From: Rhodospirillaceae bacterium
Lineage (GTDB): Bacteria; Pseudomonadota; Alphaproteobacteria; UBA11136
NCBI GenBank assembly: GCA_018663165.1
Contig: JABJES010000055.1
Span: 1 to 16,943, forward strand
Reading direction: 5' to 3'
DNA: 16,943 nucleotides
Made by a program: the position numbers and the translations under genes. Shown one piece after another: positions 1 to 6,730 of this stretch. Position 1 is the first letter of the stretch, and every line of letters begins with the position of its first letter. Under the pieces are notes generated by a model. That model had not been told where the DNA came from. It searched no databases and saw only the letters and a program-made list of their open reading frames with translations.

Positions 1-726
1 GGCCCGGTAAAGGTTGACCCGGATCGACACAGCGCCACACAAGTCGGTGACGAAGCCCTGCTGCTGGCGCGTATTGCCCCCACCTGGGTGTCCCGCGACC
101 GGGTTGCCGGAGCCATAGCCGCAGTAAATTCCGGGGCCGGAATAGTGATCATGGATGATGGATTTCAAAACCCGACCCTTGCCAAGGATCTGTCCCTGCT
201 GGTGGTCGACGGTGCCTATGGGTTCGGGAACGGCCACCTGCTGCCCGCAGGACCATTGCGTGAACCGATCAAGGCCGGACTTAGCCGCGCCGATGGGGTG
301 ATCGTGATCGGTGAGGACGGCCAGAATATTGCCCGACTTGTCGGCGATCAGGTCCCCCTTCTTTCCGCCCGCCTTACGCCTCACCTTGATGCCAAGGCGC
401 TCAAAGGCAAAAACGTTCTCGCCTTTGCCGGAATCGGTCGGCCGGAAAAATTTTTTAAAAGCCTCGAAGCCGCAGGCTGCCAGCTTATGGCGTGCTTTGG
501 GTTTGCCGACCACCACCCCTATTCCCACAGCGAAATTAACGATCTTCTCGCCAAGGCCGAAGCTGCTGGAGCAATTGCCGTCACCACTGCCAAGGATGTG
601 GTGCGCCTGGCCCCCGATCAGCGGGGCAAGGTTACCGTCTTTGAGGTCGATCTGACCTGGGAAGACGAGGCCACCCTAACGGCACTTCTCGACAGTGTGG
701 TTTCCAAGGCAGGAGCCGGGCAATGA
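1..726 (+). CDS. lpxK: Tetraacyldisaccharide 4'-kinase, C-terminal part (5' end outside window)
   Basis: LpxK phosphorylates the 4' position of the lipid A disaccharide at the inner membrane, a late step of lipid A synthesis. The reading frame is open from base 1 (GPVKVDPDRH..., then VGDEALLLAR), so the true start and the Walker A loop lie upstream; the GTG at 88 is an internal valine. Family marks seen are IMDDGFQNPTL (bases about 148-180), the stretch FGNGHLLPAGPLREP typical of LpxK, and FADHHPYS (about 505-528). The first motif usually reads DDGFQH; here the His is Asn. The TGA stop at 724-726 overlaps the ATG of the next lipid A gene by 4 bp, so the two are very probably translated in a coupled way. 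Identification is firm; only the missing N-terminus limits it. Confidence 0.95.
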   Translation, partial: GPVKVDPDRHSATQVGDEALLLARIAPTWVSRDRVAGAIAAVNSGAGIVIMDDGFQNPTLAKDLSLLVVDGAYGFGNGHLLPAGPLREPIKAGLSRADGVIVIGEDGQNIARLVGDQVPLLSARLTPHLDAKALKGKNVLAFAGIGRPEKFFKSLEAAGCQLMACFGFADHHPYSHSEINDLLAKAEAAGAIAVTTAKDVVRLAPDQRGKVTVFEVDLTWEDEATLTALLDSVVSKAGAGQ

Positions 727-1619
727 AAACCCTTTGTTATCTCGTTGAGGCTGCCCTTGCCTGGATCGTCTTTGGCCTCTTTCGACTTCTGCCCCTTGAT
801 GCCGCTTCATGGACAGGGGGTTGGCTGGGACGTAAAATCGGCCCCTTTCTCGGCGGTTCAAAAACGGCACGGCGTAATCTTTCCCGGGCCTTTCCCGATA
901 AAAGCCCAGCGGAGATCGAGGAGATCGTTACCGCCATGTGGGATAATCTCGGGCGGGTCATGGGCGAATATCCCCATCTTAACGCCATGAAAACGGTTGA
1001 TGCCCGCACCCTTAAAGAGGATGAGAAAACCCCACGGATTATCGTCAAGGGCCTGGAAAACGTCGAATTCATGCGTCACAGCGACAAGTCCGGCATCTTC
1101 TTTTCCGGCCATCTGGGTAACTGGGAAATTAACGCCATGGGCGGGGTTCAGCACCTCCTCCCCCTGACTCTGGTTTATCGGGCCCCCAACAATCCCTATA
1201 CCGACGGCCTGATCCGCTATTCCCGGCGCAACATCACCCGGGATTTTGCCGCCAAGGGCTCTCAAGGTGGACGCCACTCAATCGAGGTGCTGCGCGAGGG
1301 TGGCCATCTCGCCCTGCTCGCCGATCAGAAAATGAATGACGGTATTCCGGTCCCCTTCTTCGGCCGCGACGCCATGACAGCCCCGGCACCGGCAAAGCTG
1401 GCGATGAAGTTTGATTGCCATCTCCTGCCGGCGCACATCGTGCGGACAGGCGGCGCCAATTTCAGGATGATTTTCTCACCGCCCCTGGATATTCCGCGAA
1501 CCGGCGATCGCCAGAAAGATACCCAAGCCATCATGACGGCTATTAACGGATTGATCGAAGGTTGGGTACGGGAACATCCGGAACAATGGATGTGGGTCCA
1601 CCGGCGCTGGCCGGATTAA
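723..1619 (+). CDS. Lipid A biosynthesis acyltransferase (LpxL/HtrB family)
   Basis: This 298-residue protein is a late (secondary) acyltransferase of the LpxL/HtrB/LpxM family, which moves an acyl chain from acyl-ACP onto the lipid A precursor at the cytoplasmic face of the inner membrane. The N-terminus has a hydrophobic anchor (residues about 5-25). The catalytic H-x4-E motif is seen as HLGNWE (His130, Glu135). Further family blocks are ADQKMNDGIPVPFFG (200-214) and the C-terminal WVHRRW (291-296). Its length matches the family. It starts with the ATG inside the lpxK stop, so it belongs to the lpxK transcript. Whether it adds laurate, myristate or another chain, and to which position, cannot be read from sequence, so I give no symbol. 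The gene ends without a recognisable terminator and faces the M23 gene across a gap of about 115 bp. Confidence 0.9.
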   Translation: MKTLCYLVEAALAWIVFGLFRLLPLDAASWTGGWLGRKIGPFLGGSKTARRNLSRAFPDKSPAEIEEIVTAMWDNLGRVMGEYPHLNAMKTVDARTLKEDEKTPRIIVKGLENVEFMRHSDKSGIFFSGHLGNWEINAMGGVQHLLPLTLVYRAPNNPYTDGLIRYSRRNITRDFAAKGSQGGRHSIEVLREGGHLALLADQKMNDGIPVPFFGRDAMTAPAPAKLAMKFDCHLLPAHIVRTGGANFRMIFSPPLDIPRTGDRQKDTQAIMTAINGLIEGWVREHPEQWMWVHRRWPD

Positions 1620-1673
1620 AGAATTTAGTTATTCCCTCAATCGCCGGGCGGGCGCATCCGCACCCTTGGCTTT

Positions 1674-1689
1674 CGCGCCATAAGGCGCG
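1674..1689. other. Hairpin in convergent gap between lipid A and M23 genes
   Basis: The gap 1620-1733 between two convergent genes holds a perfect 6-bp inverted repeat, CGCGCC-ATAA-GGCGCG. A second, partly adjoining GC palindrome follows: GCGCG-CGGT-CGCGC at 1690-1703. Neither is followed by a T-run on either strand, so a standard intrinsic terminator is not supported. The cluster could slow polymerase from both sides or be a copy of a GC-rich intergenic repeat. The rest of the gap shows nothing else. Confidence 0.35.
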
Positions 1690-1733
1690 GCGCGCGGTCG
1701 CGCTTGCCAACGGACCTCCGGCCCGCTGGAGAA

Positions 1734-2570
1734 TCAGGGCATATCACCGGCGAGCAATGCCGGGTCGAGGCCGACGCCATTGAGATGCACCCCCCAATGA
1801 AGATGCGGCCCGGTGGCCCGACCGGTCTGACCGATCCGACCGACGACATCACCCTTCGCCACCCACGCCCCCTCAACCACGTCCAGGGCGCTCATATGGG
1901 CATAGACCGAGACCAGTCCATGGCCATGGTCGATAAGCAGCGTCTTTCCGGTAAAAAACATCTCGTCATCGGCCAGAACCACTCGCCCGTCGGCAGGGGC
2001 ACGGATCGGCGTTCCCTCATCGGCGGCAATATCGGCGCCAAGGTGAGGCGAGCGCGCCTCGCCATTGAGAATACGCTGACTGCCGTAAACCCCGGTGATG
2101 ATGCCGGTCACCGGCCAGATAAAATCACCTTCAAAAAGAGGGGTGTCGGTCTTTACCTGCCGCGCCTTTTTGATCGCCGCGCTGTCCCGGCGTATCCGTG
2201 CCAGATCAGTGTCGGAGGGCGAGACCTGCCCCGCAGGCAGGCCGTCGATACGCTGAATGTCATAGTCCCGCTGGGTGATGGAAAAGGTTTCCTGACGCAC
2301 CTCGCCGTCGGGATAAAGAAGGCGAAGGGTAAGGCTCCTCTGTGCCCTTCTTGAAAGGCCGATCAGAAAACTGCCATTTTCCCCCACCCGCACGGGCTGA
2401 TCTCCAAGCCAGACTTTCGTCCCCACCGGCACCTGGCCGCGCAAAAGACCGCCCTGAACGGCCGCGCCACGCAAGCCGAAGGGCAATTCCCCTGCATGGG
2501 AAACAGCGCCGGGGAGCCCCCCCAAAAGACAAAGAATAATGAGGCCGAGCCTCAAACTCACCCGGCTCAC
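1734..2570 (-). CDS. Secreted M23-family (LytM-type) metallopeptidase
   Basis: This 278-residue protein looks like a periplasmic peptidoglycan endopeptidase, or a degenerate regulator of one. The N-terminus is a signal peptide (hydrophobic residues about 8-22, likely cleavage after SHA near 26). Residues 30-110 form a beta-rich region of unknown type. The C-terminal LytM domain (about 170-265) has the full zinc and active-site set: HLGAD (His176, Asp180), YAH (His225) and HLHW (His256, His258), so it should be active. The start is GTG at 2568-2570, which overlaps the xseA TGA stop; the purine-rich AGGGA about 8 bases before it supports this start. Translational coupling with xseA is likely, although no shared function is obvious. 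The substrate bond is unknown. Confidence 0.9.
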   Translation of the reverse strand: MSRVSLRLGLIILCLLGGLPGAVSHAGELPFGLRGAAVQGGLLRGQVPVGTKVWLGDQPVRVGENGSFLIGLSRRAQRSLTLRLLYPDGEVRQETFSITQRDYDIQRIDGLPAGQVSPSDTDLARIRRDSAAIKKARQVKTDTPLFEGDFIWPVTGIITGVYGSQRILNGEARSPHLGADIAADEGTPIRAPADGRVVLADDEMFFTGKTLLIDHGHGLVSVYAHMSALDVVEGAWVAKGDVVGRIGQTGRATGPHLHWGVHLNGVGLDPALLAGDMP

Positions 2571-4060
2571 AGAAGATTTCCCTGAGGATCTTCGCCGTTA
2601 TTCTTTTTAGGATTTTTGGGCTTTTCAGCTTTGGTCTTTTTCGCCGTTTTTGGTTTTAGTTTAGGCGCACCGTCGCCCGTAATCCTTGCGCCGCGGCTTT
2701 CGTCACCCTGAAACTCGATCATCACATCGAGGCCCGGCGCGGCGGCAACAGCACTTGTCAGAGGCACGCCGTCGATGTTTCGCACCACCGTGAAGCCGCG
2801 CTTGAGCACGTTGCGATAGGAAAAGCTTTCGAGCAGCTTGGCGAGGCTTTTTAACTCCGTTCCCCGGTTTGTGAGCAAGGCACCCGTCCCCGTCTCAAAA
2901 CGCCGGGAGAGATCGGAAAGCCGCTCGCCCCGGCGATCAAAATCGGCAATCAGGGTCTGACCGCGCAGCCCCGAAGAGAGTCTCGTCAGTTCAGCCCCGG
3001 CGTCCTTAAGGCAACGGGAAAGGGCGGTGGAAAGCTGCCCCCCTTTATCGTCGAGACGTTGTTCGGCAGTTTCCAGCAAGCGCCGGGGTTCGGGCAGACC
3101 CCGGCCCAACCCCTCGATCCGGTGGCCAAGTTCAATAAAGTTGCGGTTGGTGGCGGTAAACAGGCGCTGAGCCGATTCCATAATTCCACTGAGCAGATCA
3201 ACCCGCACCGGCACCGCCATTTCGGCCGCGGCACTCGGCGTTGGCGCGCGCCGGTCGGCGGCAAAATCGATCAAGGTCACGTCGGTCTCATGGCCGATGG
3301 CGGAGATCAACGGAATATCAGACCCGGCGGCGGCGCGAACCACCACTTCCTCGTTAAAGGCCCAAAGGTCTTCCAGGGAGCCGCCACCCCTGGCGATGAT
3401 CAGGAGATCAGGACGCGGCACCTTGCCCTTGCCGGTGATGGCGTTAAAGCCCTTGATCGCGGTCGCCACCTGTTCGGCGGCCGTTTCACCCTGGACCAGC
3501 ACCGGCCACAGCAATACATGGCGTGGAAAGCGGTCGGCGAGACGGTGGAGGATATCGCGAATGACGGCTCCGGTAGGCGAGGTAACGATTCCGATCACTT
3601 CCGGCAGGAAGGGCAACTCCTTTTTAGCCTCTGGATCAAACAGGCCTTCAGCCGCCAGCTTGCGCTTGCGCTCTTCCAAAAGCTTAAGCAGCGCCCCCTC
3701 ACCGGCCAGCTCCATGGTCTCAATGACGACCTGGTATTTCGAGCGTCCCGGATAGGTCGTCAGTCGCCCCTCGACGATGACTTCCAATCCGTCTTCAGGC
3801 ACCGTCGCGAGCTTGCCCGCAGAGCCGCGCCAGCAAACCCCGTCGAGAACCGCGTTCTCGTCTTTCAATGTCATATAGAGATGGCCTGAGGCGGCGCGTT
3901 TAAAGCCGGAAATCTCGCCGCGCACCCGGACCCTGGAAAAGGTCGTCTCGACCGTTTTCTTCAAGGCATTGGAAATCTCGCTTACCGAATATTCGGGAAG
4001 ATTACCGCCGGCAGTGGGCGGGAGATCAGAATTGTCGCTTTTTGAAGGTGTATTGCTCAT
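2567..4060 (-). CDS. xseA: Exodeoxyribonuclease VII large subunit
   Basis: XseA is the catalytic subunit of exonuclease VII, which degrades single-stranded DNA into short oligonucleotides in repair; it works with several copies of the small subunit XseB. The 497-residue protein has an N-terminal OB-fold (about 22-120, with VRGEISGFKRAASGHLY), the catalytic core with IVTSPTGAVIRDIL (158-171), ARGGGSLEDLWAFNEE (223-238) and SAIGHETD (253-260), a coiled-coil region and a conserved end (FTVVRN). A Lys/Pro-rich tail of about 35 residues follows. The frame also has a TTG at 4066, but ATG at 4060 is the better start. No Shine-Dalgarno is visible; a good promoter lies directly upstream. xseB is not in the window. 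The stop overlaps the M23 start. Confidence 0.96.
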   Translation of the reverse strand: MSNTPSKSDNSDLPPTAGGNLPEYSVSEISNALKKTVETTFSRVRVRGEISGFKRAASGHLYMTLKDENAVLDGVCWRGSAGKLATVPEDGLEVIVEGRLTTYPGRSKYQVVIETMELAGEGALLKLLEERKRKLAAEGLFDPEAKKELPFLPEVIGIVTSPTGAVIRDILHRLADRFPRHVLLWPVLVQGETAAEQVATAIKGFNAITGKGKVPRPDLLIIARGGGSLEDLWAFNEEVVVRAAAGSDIPLISAIGHETDVTLIDFAADRRAPTPSAAAEMAVPVRVDLLSGIMESAQRLFTATNRNFIELGHRIEGLGRGLPEPRRLLETAEQRLDDKGGQLSTALSRCLKDAGAELTRLSSGLRGQTLIADFDRRGERLSDLSRRFETGTGALLTNRGTELKSLAKLLESFSYRNVLKRGFTVVRNIDGVPLTSAVAAAPGLDVMIEFQGDESRGARITGDGAPKLKPKTAKKTKAEKPKNPKKNNGEDPQGNLL

Positions 4061-4074
4061 TTTCAATCGCCGCT

Positions 4075-4103
4075 ATGATACAAGAGCATTGGAAATGCGT
4101 AAA
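4075..4103 (-). promoter_or_regulatory. Putative sigma70-type promoter of xseA
   Basis: Read on the minus strand: -35 TTTACG (4098-4103), 17-bp spacer, -10 TATCAT (4075-4080, five of six to TATAAT). The predicted transcript would start near 4068, only about 8 bases before the ATG at 4060. Part of it overlaps a weaker plus-strand candidate for purD (TTGGAA at 4089-4094, 17-bp spacer, TAAACG at 4112-4117). Confidence 0.55.
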
Positions 4104-4125
4104 ACAGGAATTAAACGTAAAGAAC

Positions 4126-4130
4126 AGGAC
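4126..4130 (+). promoter_or_regulatory. Ribosome binding site of purD
   Basis: AGGAC lies five bases before the ATG at 4136 and fixes the purD start. It contrasts with the divergent xseA gene, which has no such site. Confidence 0.6.
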
Positions 4131-4135
4131 GCAAT

Positions 4136-5407
4136 ATGAAGGTTCTTCTTGTCGGTGCTGGCGGCCGTGAACACGCCCTGGCCTGGGCGATCACTGCCTC
4201 CCCCCTTTGCACGTCGTTGATCTGTGCACCGGGCAATGCCGGAATTGCCGGAATTGCCGATTGTGTTCCAATCAAAGCCGAGGATATTGATGGTCTGGTC
4301 GCCCTGGCCAAAGAGAGTGCCGTCGATTTCGTCGTTATCGGCCCCGAGACACCCCTGGTGGCGGGGCTGGTGGATCGCCTGGAAGAGGCCGGAATCCGCG
4401 CCTTTGGCCCGAGTGCTGCAGCATCCGCCCTTGAAGGCTCAAAAGGTTTCATGAAGGATTTCTGCGCCCACCATACTATTCCCACCGCCGCCTATGGGCG
4501 CTTTACCGACGCCGCCGCCGCCCACGACTTCATCACAGAGAAAGGCGCACCAATCGTCGTCAAAACCGATGGTCTGGCCGCCGGCAAGGGGGTCATCATC
4601 GCCGAAAGCGAGGCCCAGGCCCATGAAGCGGTAGAGGCGATGATGGCGGACAAGCAGTTTGGCGAGGCCGGAGCGGAAATCGTCATCGAGGAATTTCTCA
4701 GCGGCGAGGAAGCGAGCTTTTTCGCCCTGGTCGACGGCAAGAACGCCCTCGCCCTGACATCGGCCCAGGATCATAAAAGGGTCGGCGAAGGCGATACCGG
4801 GCTTAATACCGGCGGCATGGGGGCCTATTCCCCGGCCCCGGTGGTGACGCCTGAGATTGAGGCCCAGGTCATGGAGACGATCATTCTCCCCACTGTCCGG
4901 GGCATGGCTGCCGACGGCCACCCCTTTCGCGGCGTGTTGTTTGCCGGGTTGATGATCGAAGACGGCGTGGCGACCCTGCTCGAATTCAATATCCGTTTCG
5001 GCGATCCAGAATGCCAGCCCCTGATGAAGCGTCTCAAATCCGATTTACTCACCGTGCTGATCGCCGCCCATGACGGGGTTCTCGACCATATTGATTTGCG
5101 GTGGTCGGATGAGGCCGCCCTGTGCGTCGTCATGGCCGCCAAGGGCTATCCCGGAGCCTATAAAAAAGGTAGCGAAATCAAAGGCCTGAATGATGCCAAT
5201 GAGGTGGAAGGCGTAGACGTCTTTCACGCCGGGACCAAACAGGACGGCAATAAAGTTCTGGCCAGTGGCGGCCGGGTTCTCGGCGTTACGGCGCTCGGCG
5301 CAGATGTGATCCAGGCCAAGGCGAGGGCTTACGAAGCGGTGGACAAGATCGATTGGCCGCAAGGCTTTTGCCGCCGCGACATCGGCTGGCGAGTGACTGG
5401 CGAGTGA
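4136..5407 (+). CDS. purD: Phosphoribosylamine-glycine ligase (GAR synthetase)
   Basis: PurD joins glycine to phosphoribosylamine with ATP, the second step of de novo purine synthesis, in the cytoplasm. The 423-residue protein is full length. It shows the N-terminal GAGGREHALAW (7-17), the ATP-grasp nucleotide loop KTDGLAAGKGVIIA (143-156), GGMGAYSPAP (226-235), the metal-binding EFNIRFGDPECQPLM (283-297), and a C-terminal domain ending in the usual YEAVDKIDW region. It stands alone as a purine gene here: xseA diverges upstream and tadA converges downstream with a 19-bp gap. The start is set by AGGAC at good spacing. Confidence 0.97.
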   Translation: MKVLLVGAGGREHALAWAITASPLCTSLICAPGNAGIAGIADCVPIKAEDIDGLVALAKESAVDFVVIGPETPLVAGLVDRLEEAGIRAFGPSAAASALEGSKGFMKDFCAHHTIPTAAYGRFTDAAAAHDFITEKGAPIVVKTDGLAAGKGVIIAESEAQAHEAVEAMMADKQFGEAGAEIVIEEFLSGEEASFFALVDGKNALALTSAQDHKRVGEGDTGLNTGGMGAYSPAPVVTPEIEAQVMETIILPTVRGMAADGHPFRGVLFAGLMIEDGVATLLEFNIRFGDPECQPLMKRLKSDLLTVLIAAHDGVLDHIDLRWSDEAALCVVMAAKGYPGAYKKGSEIKGLNDANEVEGVDVFHAGTKQDGNKVLASGGRVLGVTALGADVIQAKARAYEAVDKIDWPQGFCRRDIGWRVTGE

Positions 5408-5426
5408 CCGGGAAATAGGCCGCGCT

Positions 5427-5903
5427 CTAGCGTTTTTCCTTAAAAAAATCCTGCATCAACTGGCGACAGATGGTTTCGTCGAGACCGCCGACCACTTCCG
5501 GCCCATGGTGACAAGTCGGCTGGGTGAAGAATTTTGGCCCGTGTTCAACCCCCCCCATCTTGGGATCATAGGCACCAAAATAGACCCGGCGCAGACGGGC
5601 GAATGAAATCGCCGCCGCGCACATGGCACAGGGCTCAAGGGTCACATAAAGATCGGCTCCGGCCAGTCTGCCGCCGGACTTTTGGCCCGCCTTTTCCGCT
5701 GCCGCAGTGATCGCCAGCAATTCGGCATGAGCCGTCGGATTACCTCTTTCCTCACAGCGGTTTGAAGCCTCGGCGATCATTTCGCCGCTTTCCCCATCAA
5801 CAATGACGCAGCCCACCGGCACCTCGCCACGGGCATAGGCCTCACGCGCCAGTTCAATGGCGCGGCTCATGGGCGAAAAAAGATTGGGGTCATGTTCGGA
5901 CAT
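5427..5903 (-). CDS. tadA: tRNA-specific adenosine deaminase
   Basis: TadA deaminates adenosine 34 of tRNA-Arg(ACG) to inosine, which allows wobble decoding. The 158-residue protein has the cytidine/deoxycytidylate deaminase zinc site: TAHAELL (ligand His59, proton shuttle Glu61) and EPCAMC (Cys92, Cys95). It is the usual TadA length. The frame runs open to 6011, but that would add about 36 unrelated residues and cross the divergent gene's promoter and start, so ATG 5903 (MSEHDPN) is chosen; ATG 5870 is a second possibility. No Shine-Dalgarno is seen at either. The stop lies 19 bp from the purD stop (convergent). Confidence 0.95.
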   Translation of the reverse strand: MSEHDPNLFSPMSRAIELAREAYARGEVPVGCVIVDGESGEMIAEASNRCEERGNPTAHAELLAITAAAEKAGQKSGGRLAGADLYVTLEPCAMCAAAISFARLRRVYFGAYDPKMGGVEHGPKFFTQPTCHHGPEVVGGLDETICRQLMQDFFKEKR

Positions 5904-5909
5904 GGGGGC

Positions 5910-5939
5910 AGAGTGCCCGCGACAGGCGAAAAAGGTCAA
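5910..5939 (-). promoter_or_regulatory. Possible promoter of tadA
   Basis: On the minus strand TTGACC (5934-5939, five of six to TTGACA) is followed after 18 bp by CACTCT (5910-5915), a poor -10. Initiation about seven bases downstream would fall on the ATG at 5903, giving a leaderless transcript. The weak -10 keeps confidence low. Confidence 0.3.
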
Positions 5940-5957
5940 GCCGCTTGCGACAAGCCG

Positions 5958-5986
5958 TTGCGGGCGGCGCGTCGAGGCCCTACATT
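5958..5986 (+). promoter_or_regulatory. Possible promoter of the glutamine amidotransferase operon
   Basis: TTGCGG (5958-5963), 17-bp spacer, TACATT (5981-5986, four of six to TATAAT). The -10 ends six bases before the ATG at 5993, so the predicted transcript begins at or beside the start codon. No Shine-Dalgarno precedes that ATG, which fits. Confidence 0.35.
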
Positions 5987-5992
5987 CCCGCC

Positions 5993-6730
5993 ATGACCCA
6001 ACACCCGACATCCAAACGACCGGTCATCGGCATTACCCTGGACTGGGAAGAGCCCGGCACCTATTCCAATATGCCCTGGTATGCCCTGCGTGAGAATTAC
6101 GCCGAGAGCGTCACCCGCGCCGGTGGGCTTGCCCTGATGCTGCCCCATGAGCCGGATCTGGCGGAAGATTACCTGTCCCGGATCGACGGACTTATCGTTA
6201 CCGGTGGCGCTTTTGATATCGACCCGGCCCTGTTTGGCGCCAAGACCTGCCATCCCACCATCACCACCAAGGAGCGGCGCACCCGTTTTGAGTTCGATAT
6301 CACCAAAGGGGCCATTGCCCGCGACCTGCCGGTTCTTGGCATCTGCGGCGGCCAACAGCTTCTCAATGTGGTGCTCGGCGGCAGTCTGATCCAGCATATC
6401 CCCGACGAAGTGGAAAATGCGCTGGCCCACGAACAGCCCAACCCGCGTACCGAACCCGGCCATAGGGTGGCGGTAACACCCGATACCCTGCTTCACCGCA
6501 TCACCGGCAGCCTGACCATGAATATCAACAGCGCCCATCACCAGGCGGTGAAAGATGTCGGCGATGGCATCATCGTTAATGCCGTGGCCGAAGATGGTGT
6601 TATTGAGGGGATAGAGGACCCGCGCCGGCGCTTTTGTCTTGGCGTCCAGTGGCATCCGGAATATTCAATTGATCCCGGCGACGAAATGATTTTCACAGCC
6701 CTTGTGGCAGCAGCAGGCGAGCCATCATGA
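5993..6730 (+). CDS. Class-I glutamine amidotransferase, peptidase C26 (gamma-glutamyl hydrolase type)
   Basis: This 245-residue protein belongs to the family of PuuD and related gamma-glutamyl-GABA hydrolases, which cleave gamma-glutamyl bonds in polyamine or amino-acid breakdown. The catalytic triad is seen: Cys118 in LGICGGQQ, and His221 with Glu223 in QWHPE. The C26 marks TGGAFDIDP (70-78) and NSAHHQAVK (179-187) are present. An upstream TTG at 5945 in the same frame would add 16 residues; the ATG at 5993 fits the family N-terminus (RPVIGITLDW) better. No polyamine pathway genes are nearby, so the substrate is open. The stop overlaps the start of the pseudouridine synthase by 4 bp, which indicates coupling with RNA-modification genes. 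Confidence 0.88.
   Translation: MTQHPTSKRPVIGITLDWEEPGTYSNMPWYALRENYAESVTRAGGLALMLPHEPDLAEDYLSRIDGLIVTGGAFDIDPALFGAKTCHPTITTKERRTRFEFDITKGAIARDLPVLGICGGQQLLNVVLGGSLIQHIPDEVENALAHEQPNPRTEPGHRVAVTPDTLLHRITGSLTMNINSAHHQAVKDVGDGIIVNAVAEDGVIEGIEDPRRRFCLGVQWHPEYSIDPGDEMIFTALVAAAGEPS

Noticed and set aside
3059..3889. Open frame of 276 codons on the plus strand inside xseA
   Set aside because: It is antisense to a clearly conserved xseA, its protein resembles no family, and long antisense frames are expected in GC-rich coding DNA. The same holds for the open frames at 5936-6655 (-), 7099-7839 (-), 8811-9389 (+) and 9927-10547 (+).
5423..5437. Possible terminator CGCT-CT-AGCG followed by five T between purD and tadA
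   Set aside because: The stem is four base pairs with a two-base loop, too small to fold stably, and it lies partly in tadA coding sequence.
5904..6011. Longer tadA starting at 6011
   Set aside because: The extra residues have no family similarity and would overlap the start of the divergent amidotransferase gene.
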